The position numbers and the translations under genes are program-made. From JAQVIJ01 sp041287365 (lineage in GTDB: Bacteria; Desulfobacterota; Dissulfuribacteria; Dissulfuribacterales; DYLC01), in NCBI GenBank assembly GCA_041287365.1, contig JBEULL010000025.1:1-35487 (forward strand): 35,487 nt of DNA. Direction: 5' to 3'. Below are positions 1-7,384 of the stretch, piece after piece; within the stretch, counting starts at the first letter, position 1, and every line of letters starts with the position of its first letter. The notes beneath the pieces were generated by a model. The model saw only the letters and a program-made list of their open reading frames with translations, had not been told where the DNA came from and searched no databases.

Positions 1-89
1 AGACCGAGGTCGTTCAGATCGGCATCGAGTTTTCTCAATCCAAACGTCAAGTGGTGGGCTGGAATTGCAATAAACTGGAGGTAGCATGA
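1..89 (+). CDS. 3' end of an AAA-ATPase-like/PDDEXK nuclease family protein (5' end outside window)
   Basis: The frame beginning at base 3 encodes about 28 residues and stops with TGA at 87-89. Its first 18 or so residues nearly repeat the C-terminus of the next gene: both contain IGIEFSQSKRQVV, and the DNA is visibly similar at 1-57 and 1561-1617. This is therefore the tail of an upstream paralog. After the shared motif the last residues diverge (GWNCNKLEVA). The TGA overlaps the ATG of the next gene (ATGA at 86-89), so the two copies are tandem and probably translationally coupled. The start and the ATPase part lie outside the window, so integrity cannot be judged. Confidence 0.8.
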   Translation, partial: TEVVQIGIEFSQSKRQVVGWNCNKLEVA

Positions 90-1636
90 CTCGTAAAAAG
101 CTTCCCATTGGCATACAGACCTTTTCCAAGATTCGAGAAGAGAATTACTATTATGTGGACAAGACGCCTCTGATAGAGAGGCTTGTTAATGGCGGCACAC
201 ACTATTTTCTCTCTCGTCCTCGCAGGTTTGGGAAATCCCTGTTTTTGGATACTCTGGCCGAGGCATTTTCCGGCAACAAATCCCTGTTTGAAGGCCTGTA
301 TCTGGAGCGAAACTGGGACTGGAACAAAAAGTATCCAGTGATTCGCATCAGCTTTGCAGAAGGAAGACTCTTTGATGCCGCTGGACTGAACAATCACATT
401 CATGTAGAGCTGGATGCCAATGCCAGTCGATTGGGCTCGATTCTTCCAGGACGTTCAGAGGATGTGCATGTGCGGTTTAGGGCGCTTATTGAGACGGCCG
501 CTCAAAAATACAACCAGCGCGCCGTGGTTTTAGTTGACGAATACGATAAACCCATACTGGACAATCTTACTGAGCCTGAAATAGCCCGTTCCATGCGAGA
601 AGGGCTTTGCAATTTCTATTCCGTGCTCAAGGGCCAGGATGCCAATCTCAAGTTCGTATTTCTTACCGGTGTCTCCAAGTTCAGCAAGGTGAGCATATTT
701 TCTGGGCTGAATAATCTCATGGATATCACGTTACTTTCAGAGTATGCCACCATCTGTGGCTATACAGACAATGACATTAACACGGTCTTTGCGCCAGAGC
801 TGGAAGGCCTGGACAGAGACGAGATTCGGCGCTGGTATAACGGTTATTCATGGCTGGGTGAGCGCGTCTATAATCCCTTTGATGTGCTTTTACTTTTTAA
901 TGCCCGTGAGTTTCGTTCCTGGTGGTTTGAGACAGGGACACCCACGTTTTTGGTGAACTGGCTAAAAGAGCGCAATTTCTTTACTCCCAGTCTGGAACAT
1001 ACCTTTGCAGACGACGAGCTGCTTTCAGCCTTTGATGTGGACTACATTCGTCCTGAGGCCATGCTGTGGCAGACGGGGTATCTCACCATTGGTGAGCGTC
1101 AGCGCAGAGGTGCCAAGTATATCTATTGGCTTAGGTGTCCTAATTGTGAGGTGCGCAGTGCTTTGAACGATGTGCTGGTAAAGGCCTGGATGCCGGATGC
1201 TGGTGAGGTTGCCCGTGCAGGAGCGGAGCTGTATGAAATTATTGCGGGCCGTGATATTGATGGCATGAGACGTCATTTTGAGCGGCTCTTTGCCTCCATT
1301 CCTCATGACTGGTATAGAAATAACTCCATCGCTCAATATGAGGGCTATTATGCCAGCGTGTTTTATAGCCATTTGGCAGCCCTTGGCCTGGATATTATAG
1401 CCGAGGATGTGAGCAATCACGGCCAATGCGATTTAGCTGTTCGCTTTGAAAATCGTATATATCTCTTTGAATTCAAGGTGATAGACGGCGAAGAGCCCAC
1501 AGGCGAGGCTTTACAGCAGCTTTTGAGTCGAGACTATGCAGCCAAATATCGAGACGACAAGACCGAAATTGTGCAGATTGGCATAGAGTTTTCTCAATCC
1601 AAGCGTCAGGTAGTGGAGTGGCGAGTGGCAACATAG
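86..1636 (+). CDS. AAA-ATPase-like protein with C-terminal PD-(D/E)XK nuclease domain
   Basis: This 516-aa protein matches the family that joins an N-terminal AAA-ATPase-like domain (PF09820 type) to a C-terminal PDDEXK_9 nuclease domain (PF08011 type). The N-terminus has the characteristic PIGIQTFSKIRE...YYVDKT entry. A Walker A-like RPRRFGKSL lies at residues 44-52 and a Walker B-like VVLVDEYDKP with D151/E152. Near the C-terminus, D449 in GQCDLAV and E462/K464 in FEFK form the D-(E)xK nuclease signature. The family is often present in many copies per genome; its role is not established, with mobile-element or defence links suggested. An upstream paralog overlaps its start and an intrinsic terminator follows. 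The domain call is firm; the biological role is unknown. Confidence 0.85.
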   Translation: MTRKKLPIGIQTFSKIREENYYYVDKTPLIERLVNGGTHYFLSRPRRFGKSLFLDTLAEAFSGNKSLFEGLYLERNWDWNKKYPVIRISFAEGRLFDAAGLNNHIHVELDANASRLGSILPGRSEDVHVRFRALIETAAQKYNQRAVVLVDEYDKPILDNLTEPEIARSMREGLCNFYSVLKGQDANLKFVFLTGVSKFSKVSIFSGLNNLMDITLLSEYATICGYTDNDINTVFAPELEGLDRDEIRRWYNGYSWLGERVYNPFDVLLLFNAREFRSWWFETGTPTFLVNWLKERNFFTPSLEHTFADDELLSAFDVDYIRPEAMLWQTGYLTIGERQRRGAKYIYWLRCPNCEVRSALNDVLVKAWMPDAGEVARAGAELYEIIAGRDIDGMRRHFERLFASIPHDWYRNNSIAQYEGYYASVFYSHLAALGLDIIAEDVSNHGQCDLAVRFENRIYLFEFKVIDGEEPTGEALQQLLSRDYAAKYRDDKTEIVQIGIEFSQSKRQVVEWRVAT

Positions 1637-1645
1637 TTGAAGAAC

Positions 1646-1672
1646 GGGGCGCAAGGACTGCGCCCCTGTTTT
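1646..1672 (+). terminator. Rho-independent terminator after the PDDEXK gene
   Basis: A perfect 8-bp GC-rich stem, GGGGCGCA with TGCGCCCC (1646-1653 and 1659-1666) and a 5-nt loop, is followed by TGTTTT. It lies 10 bases past the stop codon at 1636. It may also act weakly on the converging cytochrome gene from the other strand, but that side lacks a T-run. Confidence 0.85.
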
Positions 1673-1718
1673 AATGACCCAAATAAACTACTCGTCAGAT
1701 TATCTTAACTCGATGCCC

Positions 1719-3020
1719 TTACTTCTTGGCCTTTGCTCCAGGTGCTGCTGCCTTTTCAGGCACTGAAGTCACACCATGAGCTGCTCGCATCTCTTGGGCC
1801 AGTTCCTTGATTTCCACCAAATCCTTCACCATCTTGGCATAGCCATACCAGGTGGAATAATCGGGATTCATGTGGAAATTGGCCTGGAATGCCTTCATTC
1901 TGTGGTCCATGAACATCTCGTAGAGCACCTCTTCCACCTTGGTGTTAACATCATAAAAGGTGAGGAGATCAGGATAGGGATAGGGCTGACCCTTCTTCTG
2001 CTTTATGATGCCGTCTTTATAGAGACCTGCCACCACCTCGATGGCCTCTGCAAAGAGCTTGTCCGCCTCTTTGACCATCTTGTCGGCGTTCTTAATGTTT
2101 TCATTTGCAAAATTGGGCGAATGGCACTGATAGCAGACCTCAACTATGCGTTTTCTCTCTGCCTCGAAGTCCTCTTTGGTAAGCCTGGCCACCTTGCCGG
2201 CCTTGACCACATCCAGTCTGCCGGTGGGCTTTCCATCGGGATCCAGCACGCCAAGCCCCTTTAAAATGGTAGCGCGATAGCCCATCCACTCAGCATCGTC
2301 TTCAGGAAGCCTCACAGCCAAAAAGCCCCAGGCTGAAAATACGCGATGGTCACCATTTCTCATGTGACAGGTCTGGCACTTGGGCGCTCTGTCCTTGTTT
2401 TTTGAATCAATGGCACGTTCCATAAGATAGGTCACGCCGTGCTTGGAGCCTGACCACATCTCCCACTGAGGATGATCAAAGCCCATGTGACAGGTCATGC
2501 ATGCCTCGGGTTCGGATGCCTCTGCCTTGGAAAAGGCATGGCGTGTATGGCAGTTCTGGCAGTCCATACCGTATTTGTAATACTTGCGCCCCTCGGTCTC
2601 TCGATCCTTTTGGCTGGCAAGCCCCAGAGTATGACAGCCGCCACAACCCTTTTGCCCTTCCATAAAGGCCTTTGGCTGCATGTGAGTATATGGCATGGCG
2701 TTCAACGCCACCAATCCCAGGGCATGTTTGCCGTCCAGATACTGCTTGGCCTGCTGAGGATGACACTGTTTACAGGTCTCGATGGTGGGCAGCTTGGCCT
2801 TGGCCACGTCCTTTTCACTAGTATGATCACTTCCATGACAGGCCTCACATGTGAGGTGTTGAGACATCTTGCCTCGATTGAAGTCCTGCACCATCTTGGG
2901 GGAGATCTTGGCATGACAATCCTCACAGGCAGATGGCTTGGCGCTGGCCACGCCGAACGAACCCACCAAAAAAGCGAACGAAAGCACACCTACCGCCCAT
3001 AACTTCTTGATTTCAAACAT
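1719..3020 (-). CDS. Exported octaheme c-type cytochrome, hydroxylamine oxidoreductase (HAO) family
   Basis: The 433-aa product starts with a clear Sec signal peptide (hydrophobic residues about 7-25, cleavage likely after ASA at 25-27), so it is periplasmic. Eight CxxCH heme motifs lie at residues 32, 58, 83, 126, 154, 174, 215 and 296. There is no CxxCK motif, which argues against NrfA/ONR-type nitrite reductases and for the HAO-like octaheme family. Bacterial homologues interconvert hydroxylamine, nitrite or NO; the HaoA type lacking the cross-linking tyrosine is thought to reduce nitrite to hydroxylamine or ammonia. Which type this is cannot be settled here, although Tyr residues do occur in the C-terminal NPDYSTWYGYAKM segment. 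A GGAGGG ribosome-binding site precedes the ATG. It lies downstream of hcp and ferredoxin-type genes. No NapC/CycB-type quinol partner is in the window. Confidence 0.85.
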   Translation of the reverse strand: MFEIKKLWAVGVLSFAFLVGSFGVASAKPSACEDCHAKISPKMVQDFNRGKMSQHLTCEACHGSDHTSEKDVAKAKLPTIETCKQCHPQQAKQYLDGKHALGLVALNAMPYTHMQPKAFMEGQKGCGGCHTLGLASQKDRETEGRKYYKYGMDCQNCHTRHAFSKAEASEPEACMTCHMGFDHPQWEMWSGSKHGVTYLMERAIDSKNKDRAPKCQTCHMRNGDHRVFSAWGFLAVRLPEDDAEWMGYRATILKGLGVLDPDGKPTGRLDVVKAGKVARLTKEDFEAERKRIVEVCYQCHSPNFANENIKNADKMVKEADKLFAEAIEVVAGLYKDGIIKQKKGQPYPYPDLLTFYDVNTKVEEVLYEMFMDHRMKAFQANFHMNPDYSTWYGYAKMVKDLVEIKELAQEMRAAHGVTSVPEKAAAPGAKAKK

Positions 3021-3132
3021 AGTTCCCTCCTAAGTCACTAAAGGTTAAAAAACACACAAAAAAAACAATTTTTGGCCTCTTTTCATTCATACGCCCTCTG
3101 ATTCTTGATGACCACCCCCTTTCTCTCCCCTT

Positions 3133-3873
3133 TTACAGGCCCTGGGCATCGCCACGAGCTGTAATCACCACCTTCTTTACAGGGATATCCACTCCAGCTA
3201 ATTCCATGGCCTTTTTGAGTATCACACCCATGGCGGAGCAACACGGCACCTCCATGATGGCCATGGTGATGGACTGAATACCGGCGGATTTGAATATCTG
3301 AGCGAATCTCTGCACATAGTCCTCCGCATCGTCAAACTTGGGACAACCCAACATAACCGTCTTGCCTCGAAGCAGATTTGCATGAAAAGCCGAATATGCC
3401 ACAGGCACACAGTCAGCCGCCACCAACAGATTGGCTGACTTCAAAAACGGCGCAGACGGTGGTATCAAGCTAATCTGCACAGGCCAATGAGTAAGGCATG
3501 ACTGTGAAGCACTCTGCTGCACAGGTCTGTTGGCCAGGTCACACGGGCTCATAGATGCTGGGCCAAACTGCCGAATCTGTGTGGAAGGACAGCCGCAGGC
3601 CATGGTTTGAGCCTTTTCTCGCTCTTGCATGGCCTTGACGTGTTCATGAGCAGCCTGCTCGTCAAAGTCTTCGGCCTCACGCTCCACTACCTGCAATGCA
3701 CCAGTGGGACATTCGCCCAAACACGCGCCCAAACCGTCGCAATAACGCTCTGACACCAGTCTGGCCTTGCCGTCTATGATGGCTATGGCACCCTCGGCGC
3801 ATGAGATCACACACTGGCCGCAACCGTTACACAGCTCTTCGTTTATCTCTATTATCTTTCTCATTATCTTCAT
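3133..3873 (-). CDS. Hcp-associated 4Fe-4S ferredoxin-type protein
   Basis: This cytoplasmic protein of 246 aa has an N-terminal ferredoxin module and an uncharacterised C-terminal domain. The first cluster motif is complete (CNGCGQCVISC). The second reads CDGLGACLGECP, where Leu replaces the usual second Cys, so it would bind a [3Fe-4S] or an atypical cluster. A further CGC follows at about residue 100, and a CC pair lies in EVPCCSAMG near the end. Proteins of this layout are commonly encoded beside hcp in sulfate reducers and clostridia and may supply electrons to it; that role is inferred. The open frame extends upstream to 3969, but CAGGAG seven bases before the ATG at 3873 marks the real start. 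The HAO-like gene follows after 112 bases. Confidence 0.8.
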   Translation of the reverse strand: MKIMRKIIEINEELCNGCGQCVISCAEGAIAIIDGKARLVSERYCDGLGACLGECPTGALQVVEREAEDFDEQAAHEHVKAMQEREKAQTMACGCPSTQIRQFGPASMSPCDLANRPVQQSASQSCLTHWPVQISLIPPSAPFLKSANLLVAADCVPVAYSAFHANLLRGKTVMLGCPKFDDAEDYVQRFAQIFKSAGIQSITMAIMEVPCCSAMGVILKKAMELAGVDIPVKKVVITARGDAQGL

Positions 3874-3937
3874 GTTGTAACTCCTGACAAACTCAAAATT
3901 AAAATCATTCAAAACAGACCTGAGCCACCCAAGACAA

Positions 3938-4180
3938 TTATTTTTTGGAGGTATCATCCTGATTTCCAAAGGTTATGCTACCCAGACACTCCTTGGCATA
4001 GGGGCAATATGTGGCACAGCCAAAATCCAGACGGGGATTTGGCACCTGTTTTCCACATTGAGAACACCTTCTGACAGGGTCATCCTTAAAAAACTCCATA
4101 CTTGCACCGCAATGAGGGCATTTCATCTCATAGATGGCATCTCCCTTCCAATAACGGCTGTCCTGTCCAGGGCATTTCAT
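3938..4180 (-). CDS. Small Cys-rich zinc-ribbon-like protein of unknown function
   Basis: The 80-aa protein contains CPHC at 21-24 and CSQC at 39-42, a classic pair of zinc-ribbon knuckles. Further cysteines follow in the segment GCATYCPYAKEC. A strong AGGAGG lies six bases before the ATG. It sits between hcp and the ferredoxin-type gene on the same strand, 64 bases before the latter, so it probably belongs to the same redox operon. It might bind zinc or an Fe-S cluster; no specific role is recognised. Confidence 0.7.
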   Translation of the reverse strand: MKCPGQDSRYWKGDAIYEMKCPHCGASMEFFKDDPVRRCSQCGKQVPNPRLDFGCATYCPYAKECLGSITFGNQDDTSKK

Positions 4181-4200
4181 AGCGTGCCTCCTGAAACTTG

Positions 4201-4234
4201 AAAAACCGGTTGAAGGGCATATGCCCCCAACCGG
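4201..4234 (-). terminator. Intrinsic terminator downstream of hcp
   Basis: Read on the minus strand, the arms CCGGTTG and CAACCGG (4228-4234 and 4206-4212) close a stem that contains a second self-complementary core, GGGCATATGCCC (4215-4226). TTTTT follows directly. It sits about 40 bases past the hcp stop and just before the ribosome-binding site of the next gene. It should lower, but perhaps not abolish, read-through into the three genes that follow. Confidence 0.75.
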
Positions 4235-4273
4235 ATGGGTTGGGAAACCGAGGTTCCCCGTTGAGAGGAGAGA

Positions 4274-5905
4274 TTATTTATTGAGTATTGCCTTCAGATC
4301 CTCATCTGGCGTGGTAATGGGCTTGATGTTGTAGTTCTGCACCAGCACATTTAACACATTGGGCGTGATGAATGCCGGAAGACTTGGTCCGAGCCGAATG
4401 TTCTTGATTCCCAAATGGAACAAGGTAAGAAGAATCGCCACGGCCTTCTGCTCATACCATGAGAGCACCAGAGAAAGCGGCAGGTCGTTTACGCTGCAAC
4501 CAAAGGCATTGGCCAGAGCAACGGCTATCTGAATTGCGGAATAGGCGTCGTTGCACTGCCCCACATCCAAAAGTCTTGGAATGCCGCCGATATCGCCCAA
4601 GTCTTTGTCAAAGAAGCGAAACTTACCGCAGGCCAAAGTTAGAACAATGCAGTCCTTAGGCACCTTCTCCACAAACTCGGTGTAGTAGTTTCTTCCAGGC
4701 TTTGCGCCGTCACAGCCTGCCACCAGAAAGAAGTGCTTGATCTTTCCGGCCTTCACCGCCTCTATGACCTTGTCCGCCACGGAAAGCACGGCGTTTCTCG
4801 CAAAACCAGTCATTACATAGCCCTTGTCTTCGTCCTCGGCAAAACCGGGAAGCTCCAACGCCCTTTGAATGGCAGGCGTAAAATCGCAATTCTGAATGTG
4901 TGTAACGCCAGGCCAACCCACCAGACCACTGGTGAAGATATTGGCCTTATAGGTATCCAGCGGCTTTTGAATGCAGTTGGTGGTCATGACGATGGAGCCA
5001 GGAAACTTGTCGAACTCCTTGGCCTGATTTTGCCAGGCAGTGCCATAATGACCATAGAAGTGTGCATATTTCTTGAGACCAGGATAGCCGTGGCAGGGCA
5101 GCATCTCGCCGTGTGTATATACATAAATGCCCTTGCCTTCGGTCTGTTTCAGAATCTCTTCCAAATCTTTCAGGTCATGACCTGAAACCAAAATGGCCTT
5201 GCCTTTCTTGTGGCCCAGCGGGACCCTAGTGGGCACCGGATGACCATAGGTAGAGGTGTTTCCTGCATCCAACAGCTCCATGGCGCGAAGATTGGCCTCA
5301 CCACAGCGCAACACCAGATTTACCCAGTCCTCCAGGCCCAAGTTCTTGTTCAATGTAGCAGCCAGGCCTTCGTGAACAAAGGCATAGACCTTGTCGTCCT
5401 CCTGGCCCAAAATCTGAGCATGGTCGGCATAGGCCGCCACGCCCTTGAGGCCATAGATCAAGGTCTCACGCAGGGAACGGATGTCAGGGTCAATGCCGCC
5501 ATTAGAGAACACACCATGCTCCTCGCCTTGCTTTACCATGCCAGCCCTGTCAGATGCGGGCTTAAAATTCACGGCCTCTATGGACTCGTCGATCTTGCCA
5601 CCTGCGGCCTTGACCTTGGCCTTCAATTGCTCGCGCAGCTCCACTGTTCTACGAATCAGGGCCTCTATGCGAGCAGGATCAAAATCCACGTTGGTGAGAG
5701 TGGAAAAGGTGGCCTCGCAGGTAAATACATTGACGTTTCTGTCCACCACACTCACTTTGCGGCCTTCTGTAGCCACCACCGACAAACCCTTCAGGGCATA
5801 TATCAAAAGGTCCTGCAGGGCCGCCACATCGCCGGTCTTTCCGCATACACCCATTATCTTGCAACCTTCGCCCTTTGCCGTCTGTTCGCATTGAAAGCAA
5901 AACAT
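4274..5905 (-). CDS. hcp: Hybrid cluster protein (hydroxylamine reductase / NO reductase), class I
   Basis: The protein is 543 aa from the ATG at 5905, which has AAAGGAG eight bases upstream; the frame extends to 5950 without an equal signal. The N-terminal C3-x2-C6-x8-C15-x5-C21 pattern is the [4Fe-4S] site of class I Hcp from strict anaerobes. All seven ligands of the hybrid 4Fe-2S-2O cluster are present by alignment to the Desulfovibrio enzyme: H243, E267, C311, C398, C426, C451 and E485. Hcp reduces hydroxylamine to ammonia in vitro and removes NO, and acts in nitrosative-stress defence in the cytoplasm. The promoter region has a candidate activator palindrome (6001-6014) and -10 box. Neighbours include siroheme, ferredoxin and octaheme cytochrome genes. 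Confidence 0.96.
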   Translation of the reverse strand: MFCFQCEQTAKGEGCKIMGVCGKTGDVAALQDLLIYALKGLSVVATEGRKVSVVDRNVNVFTCEATFSTLTNVDFDPARIEALIRRTVELREQLKAKVKAAGGKIDESIEAVNFKPASDRAGMVKQGEEHGVFSNGGIDPDIRSLRETLIYGLKGVAAYADHAQILGQEDDKVYAFVHEGLAATLNKNLGLEDWVNLVLRCGEANLRAMELLDAGNTSTYGHPVPTRVPLGHKKGKAILVSGHDLKDLEEILKQTEGKGIYVYTHGEMLPCHGYPGLKKYAHFYGHYGTAWQNQAKEFDKFPGSIVMTTNCIQKPLDTYKANIFTSGLVGWPGVTHIQNCDFTPAIQRALELPGFAEDEDKGYVMTGFARNAVLSVADKVIEAVKAGKIKHFFLVAGCDGAKPGRNYYTEFVEKVPKDCIVLTLACGKFRFFDKDLGDIGGIPRLLDVGQCNDAYSAIQIAVALANAFGCSVNDLPLSLVLSWYEQKAVAILLTLFHLGIKNIRLGPSLPAFITPNVLNVLVQNYNIKPITTPDEDLKAILNK

Positions 5906-5972
5906 GTTCGATTCTCCTTTAGATGGAATTCTTGATTTCATGATTATCATCGTCTTTACGATGTTGATTCCA

Positions 5973-5978
5973 ATACTA
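5973..5978 (-). promoter_or_regulatory. Candidate -10 box of the hcp promoter
   Basis: The minus strand reads TAGTAT, 4 of 6 matches to TATAAT. A start point 6-7 bases downstream (about 5966) puts the centre of the palindrome at 6001-6014 near -41.5, the usual distance for class II activation by FNR/CRP-family proteins, in which the activator replaces the -35 contact. An inverted repeat, CATCGT-N4-ACGATG, lies at 5948-5963 in the predicted leader. Confidence 0.45.
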
Positions 5979-6000
5979 CTCCAGCAACCACAGAATCACC

Positions 6001-6014
6001 TTGACTTAAGTCAA
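6001..6014. promoter_or_regulatory. HcpR/FNR-family operator upstream of hcp
   Basis: TTGACTTAAGTCAA is a perfect 14-bp palindrome of the form TTGAC-N4-GTCAA. It is close to the motif predicted for HcpR, the CRP/FNR-family regulator that controls hcp in many anaerobes, and differs from the FNR consensus TTGAT-N4-ATCAA. It lies 95 bases upstream of the hcp ATG and overlaps the stop codon (6011-6013) of the siroheme gene. No HcpR gene is in the window. Confidence 0.7.
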
Positions 6015-6649
6015 CCCTGCAAAATTTTTCTTAATTCCTCCATTGCACCTTTCTGACGGGTCAAGACATCGGCCAGCCGCTCACCGGGCATGGCATTGGC
6101 CAGATACCACAAGACGATACGGCGCACCATCTCCAGGGCCTTCGTCTCATCATATATCCCAGGAAGTTCCGTCCCCAGCCGAGGATGCCTGCCGAGCCTG
6201 CCTCCCATTAGAATGCGATAACCATGCCTGCCTTCCTGAATGGTGCCCTTTGAGCAGGCCTGAATACAGGCCCCGCATCGCACGCACAGGTCATTATCTA
6301 TGATGGGAAACCTGACTCCATTCCAGAAGCTGATAGCCTTTTCCTTGCATACCTCCAAGCAGCCGCCGCAATCCTTGCACTCCAGGTCCGTAACCGTGGG
6401 TTCACTGGCCCCTATGAGCCCGATATCCACGATCTGGGGCCTGGAACAGGCATTGGGACAGTCAGAAACAGCCACTCGAAAAATACCGTGATGGACTTTG
6501 TTTTCTGTCTTTTTCGGTTGTGTGCCGAACAATTCCTGTAACAGCCCATGAAGTTTTTCATAAAACCCTCGCAAAAAGACCGCCCTGTTGGCACATCCTT
6601 CGAGACCCTTACAAAAAGTCAGTCGATAGTTTTTGCTGAAATGGGACAT
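6011..6649 (-). CDS. Small siroheme-type sulfite/nitrite reductase-like protein with inserted 2x[4Fe-4S] ferredoxin domain
   Basis: The 212-aa protein carries one copy of the siroheme-[4Fe-4S] binding pattern, C13-x5-C19 and C64-x3-C68, in the contexts TFCKGLEGCANR and FRVAVSDCPNAC. This is followed by a two-cluster ferredoxin insertion (C91, C94, C97, C101 and C122, C125, C128, C132), then GYRILMGGRLGRHPRLG, which completes the reductase half-domain. It lacks the N-terminal NIR/SIR ferredoxin-like half found in large enzymes. The layout resembles small assimilatory-type or AsrC-like sulfite reductases. The substrate could be sulfite, nitrite or hydroxylamine; the place just upstream of hcp and downstream of a sensor pair favours a stress or nitrogen role by inference. 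Its Shine-Dalgarno signal is weak. The stop codon overlaps the hcp operator. Confidence 0.75.
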   Translation of the reverse strand: MSHFSKNYRLTFCKGLEGCANRAVFLRGFYEKLHGLLQELFGTQPKKTENKVHHGIFRVAVSDCPNACSRPQIVDIGLIGASEPTVTDLECKDCGGCLEVCKEKAISFWNGVRFPIIDNDLCVRCGACIQACSKGTIQEGRHGYRILMGGRLGRHPRLGTELPGIYDETKALEMVRRIVLWYLANAMPGERLADVLTRQKGAMEELRKILQG

Positions 6650-6667
6650 AGGCTTTTTTGAAATGCA

Positions 6668-7360
6668 CTAATCTTTCGAGGTCTGAAACCTGTAACCCAC
6701 ACCAGGGTGTGTAATGATAAAGCGAGGCCGTTCTGAATCCGCTTCTATCTTCTGACGCAGCCTTCGAATGTGAACGTCCAACGCCCTGCTCCATGCATAT
6801 ATCTCGCCGTTGGGCCAGAGCTGCCGCACAATGTATTCCCGCTCCAGTACTCGGTTGGGCTGTGTTACAAACAATTCCAACAGGTCATACTCCTTGCGTG
6901 TAAGTGGAACAGCCCTGCCGTTCAAAAATACATCCCTTGTTTTCAGCGATATCCTAAGGGGTTCAAATATCAATTCGTCCTTTTGGGCAGCCGCCCTTCT
7001 GCGCAGATTCGCCAGTATACGCGCCTTGAGCTCCAGATACTCAAAGGGTTTTACGATATAGTCGTCTGCTCCACATTCAAAACCACGCACCTTATCTGAT
7101 AGGGCATCTCGAGCGGTAAGCATGACGATGGGCACATCCGAGGTATTTCTAATCATCTGGCAGATCTTTATGCCATCCAGATCCGGCAGGTTCAGATCCA
7201 ACAGAATCAGTGCCGGCGCCCTTTTTTTGAAGAGATACATGCCCTCAGTCCCCGAAGCCGCCTCAGTCACGGAAAAACCATCCAGTTCCAACTGGTCCTT
7301 CAAGATTCTGCGAATGTCCTTGTCATCCTCGATTATAAGGATATTAGCCGCCTCTGACAT
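6668..7360 (-). CDS. OmpR/PhoB-family DNA-binding response regulator
   Basis: The 230-aa protein has a receiver domain with acidic pair E11/D12-D13, phospho-acceptor D55 in LILLDLNLPD, a Thr in MLTARD and the conserved KPF. A C-terminal winged-helix domain ends in DVHIRRLRQKIE...HPGVGYRF, typical of the OmpR/PhoB group. It follows the sensor kinase gene on the same strand after a palindromic element and precedes the siroheme gene by 18 bases. It is the likely partner of that kinase and a candidate regulator of the neighbouring redox genes. Confidence 0.92.
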   Translation of the reverse strand: MSEAANILIIEDDKDIRRILKDQLELDGFSVTEAASGTEGMYLFKKRAPALILLDLNLPDLDGIKICQMIRNTSDVPIVMLTARDALSDKVRGFECGADDYIVKPFEYLELKARILANLRRRAAAQKDELIFEPLRISLKTRDVFLNGRAVPLTRKEYDLLELFVTQPNRVLEREYIVRQLWPNGEIYAWSRALDVHIRRLRQKIEADSERPRFIITHPGVGYRFQTSKD

Positions 7361-7384
7361 ATCCCCCTCCCTCCACTATTTGAA

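Noticed and set aside
1719..3020. Octaheme cytochrome considered as NrfA, ONR or tetrathionate reductase
   Set aside because: There is no CxxCK motif, and the heme spacing with an isolated eighth motif near residue 296 fits the HAO-like family better.
4206..4234. CCGGTTG...CAACCGG considered as an operator for the zinc-ribbon gene
   Set aside because: The nested stem and immediate T-run on the minus strand are better explained by an intrinsic terminator of hcp.
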